Shown here piece after piece: positions 57,336-64,000 of a stretch of 64,000 nt of DNA. The stretch spans positions 62,001 through 126,000 of the forward strand of contig CAJNCY010000005.1 of NCBI GenBank assembly GCA_905221375.1. The letters are read 5' to 3'. A program made the position numbers and the translations under genes. Each line of letters starts with the position of its first letter. The first letter of the stretch is position 1. Under the pieces are notes generated by a model that was not told where the DNA came from, searched no databases, and was given only the letters and a program-made list of their open reading frames with translations. The stretch is from a bacterium (lineage in GTDB: Bacteria; Bacillota; Bacilli; Lactobacillales; Streptococcaceae).

Positions 57336-59588
57336 ATGAAGTGGACAAAAAGAATAACCCGATTTGCGATTAGAAACCGTAAATCTCCAGCAGAAAACCG
57401 TAAAATAGTGGGGAAGTACATCAGCTTGTTAGCTGTCGTACTTTTCGCTGTCTTTTTGGTCAATTTTGCTGTTATTATCGGGAGTGGTAGTAAATTTGGA
57501 ACGGATCTAGTAAAAGAGGCTAAGAAAGTTCACCAAATAACTCGTACAGTCCCTGCCAAACGTGGGACTATTTATGACCGAAATGGAGTCCCGATTGCTG
57601 AGGACGCAACCTCCTATAATGTCTATGCTGTTATTGATAAAAAATACAAATCAGCAACGGGTAAAATTCTTTATGTAGAAGATGCCCAGTTTAATAAGGT
57701 AGCAGAGGTCTTCCATAAGTATTTGGATATGGACGAGGCTTATGTTAAAGAACAATTGTCTCAACCGAATCTGACCCAAGTTTCTTTTGGTGCCAAAGGA
57801 AATGGAATTACCTATGCCAATATGATGGCTATTAAAAAGGATTTGAAAGACGCTAGTGTTGAAGGAATTGACTTTACAACTAGCCCAAACAGAAGTTATC
57901 CAAATGGACAATTCGCTTCTAGTTTTATTGGTTTAGCCCAACTCCATGAAAATGAGGATGGTAGCAAGAGTTTGCTGGGAACTTCTGGGATGGAGAGTTC
58001 CTTGAATAGTATTCTCGCAGGGAAAGACGGTATTATTACCTATGAAAAAGATCGTCTGGGTAATATTGTCCCCGGAACAGAACAAGTGTCCCAGCAAACG
58101 GTAGATGGCAAGGACGTTTATACGACTATTTCTAGCACCCTTCAGTCCTTCATGGAAACACAGATGAATGCCTTTCAAGAAAAAGTAAAAGGCAAGTATA
58201 TGACGGCTACCTTGGTTAGTGCTAAAACGGGGGAAATTCTTGCAACAACGCAGAGACCAACCTTTGATGCCGATACTAAGGAAGGACTTACCAAGGACTT
58301 TGTTTGGCGTGACATCCTCTATCAAAGTAACTATGAGCCAGGGTCAACCATGAAGGTCATGACGCTTGCTGCTGCTATTGATAATAATACTTTCCCAGGA
58401 GGAGAAGTTTTCAATAGTAGTGAGTTAAAAGTAGCAGATGTTACTATTCGAGATTGGGACGTCAATGAAGGATTGACTGGTGGCAGAATGATGACCTTTT
58501 CTCAAGGTTTCGCGCTCTCAAGTAACGTTGGGATGACGCTTCTTGAGCAAAAGATGGGAGATGCTACCTGGCTGGATTATCTAAATCGCTTTAAATTTGG
58601 TGTTCCGACTCGATTTGGTTTGACGGATGAATATGCAGGCCAACTTCCGGCTGACAATATCGTCAATATTGCTCAGAGTTCATTTGGACAAGGGATTTCA
58701 GTGACCCAGACGCAAATGATTCGTGCCTTCACGGCTATTGCCAACGATGGAGTCATGCTAGAACCTAAATTTATCAGTGCCTTATATGACCCAAATGACC
58801 AATCTGTTCGGAAATCTCAAAAAGAGATTGTAGGAAATCCTGTTTCCAAAGATGCAGCCAGTCTAACTCGAACCAACATGGTTTTGGTAGGAACGGACCC
58901 CGTTTATGGAACCATGCATAACCACAGCACAGGCAAGCCAACTGTAACTGTTCCTGGTCAAAATGTAGCTCTTAAGTCTGGTACAGCCCAGATTGCCGAT
59001 GAGAAAAATGGAGGTTACTTGGTTGGTACGACCAATTACATTTTTTCGGCTGTATCGATGAACCCTGCTGAAAATCCTGATTTTATCCTCTATGTGACGG
59101 TTCAACAGCCAGAGCATTATTCAGGTATTCAGTTGGGGGAATTTGCCAATCCTATCTTGGAAAGAGCAGTGGCCATGAAAGATTCCCTTAACCTCCAATC
59201 TACTGCTAAAACGTTAGATCAGGTAACCAATCAAAGCGCTTATGCCATGCCTAGCATCAAGGATATTTCACCCGGTGATTTGGCGGAAGCCTTACGTCGC
59301 AATATTGTGCAACCAATCGTTGTAGGAACAGGAACAAAGATTAAAGAATCATCTGTAGAAGAAGGGGCCAATCTTACACCTAACCAGCAAGTTCTCCTCT
59401 TATCTGATAAAGCAGAGGAAGTTCCAGATATGTATGGTTGGACAAAAGCAACCGCAGAAGCTTTTTCTAAGTGGTTAAATATAGAACTTGAATTTGAAGG
59501 TTCAGGCTCTACTGTGCAGAAGCAAGATGTTCGTGCTAATACAGCTATCAAGGGCATTAAAAAAATTACATTAACTTTAGGAGACTAA
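57336..59588 (+). CDS. pbpX: penicillin-binding protein 2x
   Basis: A 750-aa class B PBP, the septal transpeptidase. One N-terminal helix, dimerisation domain, transpeptidase with S337-T-M-K340, S395-S-N397 and K547-S-G-T550, and two C-terminal PASTA domains. Length and numbering equal the pneumococcal protein. Next to the active site it reads T343, L394, T565 and N567, where the susceptible R6 protein (from memory) has Met, His, Leu and Asp. Some of these positions vary in beta-lactam-resistant strains, but they may be native in this species. Confidence 0.95.
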   Translation: MKWTKRITRFAIRNRKSPAENRKIVGKYISLLAVVLFAVFLVNFAVIIGSGSKFGTDLVKEAKKVHQITRTVPAKRGTIYDRNGVPIAEDATSYNVYAVIDKKYKSATGKILYVEDAQFNKVAEVFHKYLDMDEAYVKEQLSQPNLTQVSFGAKGNGITYANMMAIKKDLKDASVEGIDFTTSPNRSYPNGQFASSFIGLAQLHENEDGSKSLLGTSGMESSLNSILAGKDGIITYEKDRLGNIVPGTEQVSQQTVDGKDVYTTISSTLQSFMETQMNAFQEKVKGKYMTATLVSAKTGEILATTQRPTFDADTKEGLTKDFVWRDILYQSNYEPGSTMKVMTLAAAIDNNTFPGGEVFNSSELKVADVTIRDWDVNEGLTGGRMMTFSQGFALSSNVGMTLLEQKMGDATWLDYLNRFKFGVPTRFGLTDEYAGQLPADNIVNIAQSSFGQGISVTQTQMIRAFTAIANDGVMLEPKFISALYDPNDQSVRKSQKEIVGNPVSKDAASLTRTNMVLVGTDPVYGTMHNHSTGKPTVTVPGQNVALKSGTAQIADEKNGGYLVGTTNYIFSAVSMNPAENPDFILYVTVQQPEHYSGIQLGEFANPILERAVAMKDSLNLQSTAKTLDQVTNQSAYAMPSIKDISPGDLAEALRRNIVQPIVVGTGTKIKESSVEEGANLTPNQQVLLLSDKAEEVPDMYGWTKATAEAFSKWLNIELEFEGSGSTVQKQDVRANTAIKGIKKITLTLGD

Positions 59589-59589
59589 T

Positions 59590-60570
59590 ATGTTTATTTC
59601 CATCAGTGCTGGAATTGTGACTTTTTTACTAACTTTAGTAGGAATTCCGGCCTTTATCCAATTTTATCGAAAGGCGCAAATTACAGGCCAGCAGATGCAC
59701 GAGGATGTCAAACAGCACCAGGCAAAAGCTGGCACGCCAACTATGGGGGGACTTGTTTTCCTCATTGCTGCAGTTGTGGTGAGTTTCCTTGTTGCCCTTT
59801 TTTCAAAACAATTGACCAATAATGTGGGAATGATTTTGTTCATCTTGGTCCTTTATGGACTTGTCGGATTTTTAGATGACTTTCTCAAGGTCTTTCGTAA
59901 AATCAATGAGGGGCTGAATCCTAAGCAAAAATTGGCTCTTCAGCTCCTAGGTGGGGTCGTTTTCTACCTTTTCTATGAGCGCGGTGGCGATATGCTTTCA
60001 GTCTTTGGTTACCAAGTGCATCTAGGGATTTTCTATATTCTTTTCGCTCTTTTCTGGCTAGTCGGTTTTTCAAACGCGGTCAACTTGACAGACGGAATTG
60101 ATGGTCTAGCTAGTATTTCTGTAGTCATCAGCTTGTCAGCTTATGGAGTTATTGCCTATGTGCAAGGTCAGATGGATATTCTTCTGGTGATTCTTGCCAT
60201 GATTGGGGGCTTGCTTGGTTTCTTCGTCTTTAACCACAAGCCTGCTAAGGTCTTTATGGGGGATGTGGGAAGTTTGGCCCTAGGTGGAATGCTGGCAGCT
60301 ATCTCTATGGCCCTCCATCAAGAATGGACTCTCTTGATTATCGGAATTGTTTATGTCTTTGAAACAACTTCAGTCATGATGCAAGTCAGTTACTTCAAAA
60401 TGACTGGTGGCAAACGTATTTTCCGCATGACACCTGTGCATCACCATTTTGAGCTTGGAGGATTGTCCGGTAAAGGAACTCCTTGGAGTGAGTGGAAGGT
60501 CGACTTCTTCTTTTGGGGAGTGGGGCTTCTAGCGAGTCTCCTGACCCTAGCAATTTTATATTTGATGTAA
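59590..60570 (+). CDS. mraY: phospho-N-acetylmuramoyl-pentapeptide transferase
   Basis: A 326-aa ten-helix enzyme making lipid I from UDP-MurNAc-pentapeptide and undecaprenyl phosphate. Motifs: [19 protein letters not shown] (Asp pair), [10 protein letters not shown], and the histidine loop [10 protein letters not shown]. It is coupled to pbpX (one base apart), with TTAGGAGAC as its ribosome site. Confidence 0.96.
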   Translation: MFISISAGIVTFLLTLVGIPAFIQFYRKAQITGQQMHEDVKQHQAKAGTPTMGGLVFLIAAVVVSFLVALFSKQLTNNVGMILFILVLYGLVGFLDDFLKVFRKINEGLNPKQKLALQLLGGVVFYLFYERGGDMLSVFGYQVHLGIFYILFALFWLVGFSNAVNLTDGIDGLASISVVISLSAYGVIAYVQGQMDILLVILAMIGGLLGFFVFNHKPAKVFMGDVGSLALGGMLAAISMALHQEWTLLIIGIVYVFETTSVMMQVSYFKMTGGKRIFRMTPVHHHFELGGLSGKGTPWSEWKVDFFFWGVGLLASLLTLAILYLM

Positions 60571-60575
60571 GAATG

Positions 60576-60602
60576 GCACCCTGACGTTTCAGGGTGTTTT
60601 TG
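60576..60602 (+). terminator. terminator of the rsmH-mraY operon
   Basis: CACCCTGA-CGTT-TCAGGGTG followed by TTTTT. Confidence 0.85.
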
Positions 60603-60618
60603 CATTCTAAAAAATATT

Positions 60619-60668
60619 GGTCAATTAAAGTCAAATCTCTTGACCTTTTCTGACTAATGTAGTATATT
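60619..60668 (+). promoter_or_regulatory. clpL promoter with CtsR box
   Basis: GGTCAATTAAAGTCAAA (60619-60635) matches the CtsR heptad pair (GGTCAAA-x3-GGTCAAA, one half altered). It abuts the -35 TTGACC (60640) and -10 TATATT (60663), spacing 17. This predicts heat-shock induction when CtsR is released. Confidence 0.8.
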
Positions 60669-60736
60669 ATGAACGTAAGGTAAATGAAAGCCTTACGTTA
60701 ACACTTATTTAAAGTAAAATAGAAAGAGGTGTGTCT

Positions 60737-60826
60737 ATGTTTAATCTAGAAATCTTCAGAAGTAAAGATAGTCTACTCCTGCTTGAAAAAGAAAAACCAG
60801 AAATAGTACGTAGAGTAGCGATTTAG
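60737..60826 (+). CDS. small frame in the clpL leader
   Basis: A 29-codon frame (MFNLEIFRSKDSLLLLEKEK and on) with AAGAGGTG ten bases before ATG, between the heat-shock promoter and clpL. Could be a leader peptide or chance. No family known. Confidence 0.4.
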   Translation: MFNLEIFRSKDSLLLLEKEKPEIVRRVAI

Positions 60827-60908
60827 CTAGTCTAAATTTTTTAAAATAAAAGTCAAAGATAGTCAATATCAGTAATCATAACTAAGTAAACAAAAAGAGG
60901 TAAAGAAT

Positions 60909-63014
60909 ATGAACAACAACTTTAATAATTTTAACAACATGGATGATTTGTTTAACCAATTGATGGGTGGTATGCGAGGATACAGTTCTGAAAACCGTCG
61001 CTACTTGATTAATGGACGTGAAGTGACACCTGAGGAATTTGCTCACTATCGTGCAACTGGTCAATTGCCAGGAAATGCAGAAACTGATGGACAAATGCAA
61101 CAACAGGCTTCAGGTATGAAACAAGATGGTGTCCTTGCTAAACTAGGCCGAAACTTGACCGCAGAAGCTCGTGAGGGCAAGTTGGATCCTGTTATCGGAC
61201 GAAACAAGGAAATTCAAGAAACATCTGAAATCCTCTCACGTCGTACCAAAAACAATCCTGTTTTGGTCGGAGATGCAGGTGTTGGTAAGACAGCCGTTGT
61301 CGAAGGTCTAGCGCAAGCTATTGTGAACGGTGATGTTCCAGCTGCTATTAAGAACAAGGAAATTATCTCCATTGATATCTCAGGTCTTGAGGCTGGTACT
61401 CAATACCGTGGTAGCTTTGAAGAAAATGTCCAAAATCTAGTCAATGAAGTGAAAGGAGCGGGAAATATTATTCTCTTCTTTGATGAAATTCACCAAATCC
61501 TTGGTGCTGGTAGCACTGGAGGAGATAGTGGTTCTAAAGGGCTTGCGGACATTCTCAAGCCAGCTCTCTCTCGTGGTGAATTGACCGTTATTGGAGCGAC
61601 AACTCAAGACGAATACCGTAACACGATCTTGAAGAATGCAGCTCTTGCTCGTCGTTTCAACGAAGTCAAGGTCAATGCTCCTTCAGCAGAGGATACCTTT
61701 AAAATCCTTCAAGGAATTCGTGACCTCTATCAACAACACCACAATGTCATCTTGCCAGATGAAGTCTTGAAAGCAGCAGTGGATTATTCTGTTCAATACA
61801 TTCCACAACGTAGCTTGCCAGATAAGGCTATCGACCTTGTCGATGTAACAGCTGCTCACTTGGCAGCTCAACATCCAGTAACAGATGTTCATGCTGTTGA
61901 ACGTGAAATCGAGGCAGAAAAAGACAAGCAAGAAAAAGCGGTTGAGGCAGAAGATTTTGAAGCTGCTCTAAACTATAAAACACGCATTGCAGAATTGGAA
62001 AAGAAAATCGAAAACCACACAGAAGATATGAAAGTGACTGCAAGTGTCAACGATGTGGCTGAATCTGTAGAACGAATGACGGGTATCCCGGTTTCACAAA
62101 TGGGAGCATCAGACATCGAACGTTTGAAAGATATGGCTCATCGTCTGCAAGATAAGGTAATCGGTCAAGATAAGGCAGTTGAAGCTGTAGCCCGTGCTAT
62201 CCGTCGTAACCGTGCTGGTTTTGATGAAGGCAATCGCCCAATCGGAAGCTTCCTCTTTGTAGGACCAACTGGTGTTGGTAAGACAGAGCTTGCTAAGCAA
62301 TTGGCGCTAGATATGTTTGGAACCAAGGATGCAATTATCCGTTTGGATATGTCTGAATACAGTGACCGCACAGCCGTATCTAAATTGATCGGTACAACAG
62401 CCGGATATGTAGGATATGATGACAATAGCAATACCTTGACAGAACGTGTTCGTCGCAATCCTTACTCTATCATTCTCTTGGATGAAATTGAAAAGGCTGA
62501 TCCCCAAGTGATTACTCTTCTTCTCCAAGTCTTGGATGACGGTCGTTTGACAGATGGTCAAGGAAATACAGTGAACTTTAAGAACACTGTTATTATCGCA
62601 ACTTCAAATGCAGGCTTTGGTTACGAAGCTAACTTGACAGAAGATGCGGATAAACCAGAACTCATGGATCGTTTGAAACCATACTTCCGTCCAGAATTCC
62701 TTAACCGCTTTAACGCAGTTATTGAGTTCTCACACTTGACGAAGGAAGATCTTTCTAAGATTGTAGATTTGATGTTGGTAGAAGTTAACCAAACCTTGGC
62801 TAAGAAAGACATTGATTTGATAGTCAGTCAAGCGGCTAAAGACTATATCACAGAAGAAGGCTATGACGAAGTCATGGGTGTTCGTCCACTCCGTCGCGTG
62901 GTTGAACAACAAATTCGTGATAAGGTGACAGACTTCCATTTGGATCACCTAGATGCCAAACACCTAGAAGCAGATATGGAAGATGGTGGTTTAGTTATTC
63001 GTGAAAAAGCCTAA
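60909..63014 (+). CDS. clpL: ATP-dependent Clp chaperone ClpL
   Basis: A 701-aa Hsp100 disaggregase with two AAA+ modules. Walker A1 is GDAGVGKTA near 118, Walker A2 GPTGVGKTE near 455, with a middle coiled region (about 340-390, [20 protein letters not shown]). The N-terminus is short and Asn-rich ([10 protein letters not shown]), lacking the ClpC/B N-domain, and there is no ClpP-binding loop recognised. It protects against heat and, in streptococci, affects penicillin tolerance (known for the family). Under CtsR control. Confidence 0.95.
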   Translation: MNNNFNNFNNMDDLFNQLMGGMRGYSSENRRYLINGREVTPEEFAHYRATGQLPGNAETDGQMQQQASGMKQDGVLAKLGRNLTAEAREGKLDPVIGRNKEIQETSEILSRRTKNNPVLVGDAGVGKTAVVEGLAQAIVNGDVPAAIKNKEIISIDISGLEAGTQYRGSFEENVQNLVNEVKGAGNIILFFDEIHQILGAGSTGGDSGSKGLADILKPALSRGELTVIGATTQDEYRNTILKNAALARRFNEVKVNAPSAEDTFKILQGIRDLYQQHHNVILPDEVLKAAVDYSVQYIPQRSLPDKAIDLVDVTAAHLAAQHPVTDVHAVEREIEAEKDKQEKAVEAEDFEAALNYKTRIAELEKKIENHTEDMKVTASVNDVAESVERMTGIPVSQMGASDIERLKDMAHRLQDKVIGQDKAVEAVARAIRRNRAGFDEGNRPIGSFLFVGPTGVGKTELAKQLALDMFGTKDAIIRLDMSEYSDRTAVSKLIGTTAGYVGYDDNSNTLTERVRRNPYSIILLDEIEKADPQVITLLLQVLDDGRLTDGQGNTVNFKNTVIIATSNAGFGYEANLTEDADKPELMDRLKPYFRPEFLNRFNAVIEFSHLTKEDLSKIVDLMLVEVNQTLAKKDIDLIVSQAAKDYITEEGYDEVMGVRPLRRVVEQQIRDKVTDFHLDHLDAKHLEADMEDGGLVIREKA

Positions 63015-63035
63015 GACAGAATTTTGAGGATAAAA

Positions 63036-63070
63036 AAGAAGGAACCAGCTGAAAAAACTGGTTCCTTTTG
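63036..63070. terminator. shared terminator of convergent clpL and luxS
   Basis: GGAACCAG / CTGGTTCC stem flanked by A-run and T-run; works in both directions. Confidence 0.85.
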
Positions 63071-63073
63071 TGT

Positions 63074-63556
63074 TTAAATCACATGACGCTCAAAGGCATC
63101 ATCTGAAATCCCTTGTTCCAGGATGAGTTTCGCCCATTCTTTAGCAGAGAAGAGGCTGTGATCCTTGTAGTTTCCGCAAGATTCGATGGTTGTTCCTGGG
63201 ACATCTTCCCAAGTAGTAGTTTCGGCGATTTCCTTGAGCGAATCTTTGATGACAGCTGCAATTTCAGCGCTGGTATGACGCCCCCACATAATCATGTGGA
63301 AACCTGTGCGGCAACCAAATGGTGAACAGTCAATCATGCCGTCAATGCGGGTACGGATGAGTTTTGCCAAGAGGTGTTCGATAGTGTGAAGGCCTGCAGT
63401 AGGGATAGAGTCTTCGTTTGGTTGCACCAAGCGAATATCATAATTGGAGATGATGTCTCCTTTTGGCCCTGTTTCTTCCCCAATCAAGCGAACATAAGGT
63501 GCTTTAACAATGGTGTGGTCAAGTTCAAAACTTTCAACAATAACTTCTTTTGACAT
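63074..63556 (-). CDS. luxS: S-ribosylhomocysteine lyase (autoinducer-2 synthesis)
   Basis: A 160-aa iron or zinc enzyme that splits S-ribosylhomocysteine into homocysteine and DPD, the AI-2 precursor. Metal ligands: HTIEH (His pair) and the later Cys in [15 protein letters not shown] text; [11 protein letters not shown] is the active site. The start at 63556 ([10 protein letters not shown]) follows a ribosome site; the open frame to 63691 is upstream leader. Confidence 0.96.
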   Translation of the reverse strand: MSKEVIVESFELDHTIVKAPYVRLIGEETGPKGDIISNYDIRLVQPNEDSIPTAGLHTIEHLLAKLIRTRIDGMIDCSPFGCRTGFHMIMWGRHTSAEIAAVIKDSLKEIAETTTWEDVPGTTIESCGNYKDHSLFSAKEWAKLILEQGISDDAFERHVI

Positions 63557-63650
63557 GGTAAATCCTTTCAGTTTTCTTCTTTCATTATAACATAAAGCTG
63601 GCTCCTGAGACAGAGAGAAAACCTCTCCGAGGGTGGAGAGGTTGCAATCT

Positions 63651-64000
63651 TTACTTACGATATAAACGGTCGTATTGGTAGTAAGGGTCAAAGGTTACAT
63701 TGATACCCAATTTGCGAAGGACATTCTTGTCTTCATCTGTCAAGATGATGGTTGAGTGTGCTTCGCTTCCTTTGAGGTTGCCAAGTTCTTCCATAGCGCG
63801 GGCAGCATCAGGATTTTCTGTAGCTGTGATAGCCAGTGCAATCAAGATTTCATTTGAATGCAGGCGTGGGTTGCGGCTACCTAGATGATCGATTTTAAGA
63901 CCTTGGATTGGCTTGACAAGTTCAGGTTCGATTAGTTTTACTTCTTTAGCAATGTCAGCTGATTTCTTGATAGCATTAATAAGAGCAGCAGCTGTAGGGC
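63651..64000 (-). CDS. DUF1846 (UPF0371) protein, 3' end only
   Basis: The C-terminal 116 codons of a gene that starts right of the window. It reads [20 protein letters not shown], then [20 protein letters not shown], to [12 protein letters not shown]. This is the end of the roughly 495-aa DUF1846 family next to luxS in pneumococci. The function is not established. No sign of damage in the visible part. Confidence 0.85.
   Translation of the reverse strand, partial: PTAAALINAIKKSADIAKEVKLIEPELVKPIQGLKIDHLGSRNPRLHSNEILIALAITATENPDAARAMEELGNLKGSEAHSTIILTDEDKNVLRKLGINVTFDPYYQYDRLYRK

Noticed and set aside
1..64000. tRNA or rRNA genes
   Set aside because: I saw no cloverleaf with a T-loop box and no rRNA segment; a covariance search would be needed to exclude them fully.

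Overview
The window reads as the chromosome of a mitis-group Streptococcus (S. mitis, S. oralis or S. pseudopneumoniae type, very close to S. pneumoniae). The evidence is low GC, five BOX repeats, and pneumococcal-style neighbourhoods: ilvA, uppP, dinB, pflB, trkHA, the ECF module, ribU, pheS-GNAT-pheT, rplM-rpsI, and rsmH-ftsL-pbpX-mraY-clpL-luxS. The species is inferred from recalled gene order and sequence, not from a search.

Positions 1-30059 are core genome. They hold branched-chain amino acid synthesis (ilvA), a glutamine-type ABC importer with a fused binding-protein/permease, a DUF2207 membrane protein, undecaprenyl-PP phosphatase, Pol IV, pyruvate formate-lyase, the Trk potassium system, a SAM-hydrolase/ECF vitamin-type importer operon, trmL behind a structured leader, an FMN riboswitch with ribU, a T-box with the PheRS operon, an ABC exporter, and rplM-rpsI. 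ilvA is followed by a poorly coding 0.8 kb stretch with an Fst-like peptide and a piece resembling a group II intron.

Positions 30010-48157 are an accretion island at the 3' end of rpsI. A 28-bp att core occurs three times (30010, 38628, 47933) and splits the island into two modules. Module 1 (about 8.6 kb) looks like an integrative and mobilizable element: tyrosine integrase, frameshifted excisionase, pMV158-type HUH Rep with a matching nick-site hairpin, membrane protein, FtsK/TcpA-like ATPase and a small conserved protein. Its cargo is a 453-aa zinc-ribbon protein and an unrecognised three-gene operon. Module 2 (about 9.3 kb) has no integrase. It carries a truncated umuC, a YolD-like gene, a complete BfiI/NgoFVII-like restriction-modification system (controller, PLD nuclease, two adenine methyltransferases), decayed ICE-type genes, and a Ser/Thr kinase next to a broken DUF3800 gene. 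Together they look like defence cargo stacked at one attachment site. Beyond the last att copy lies a decayed Fic-type antitoxin/toxin remnant.

Positions 49000-64000 return to core: a GH31 glycosidase, a POT peptide transporter, glutathione peroxidase, a small membrane-protein cluster (DUF3278-like) with an XRE regulator, the division/wall cluster with PBP2x, CtsR-controlled clpL, luxS, and the 3' end of a DUF1846 gene that runs off the window.
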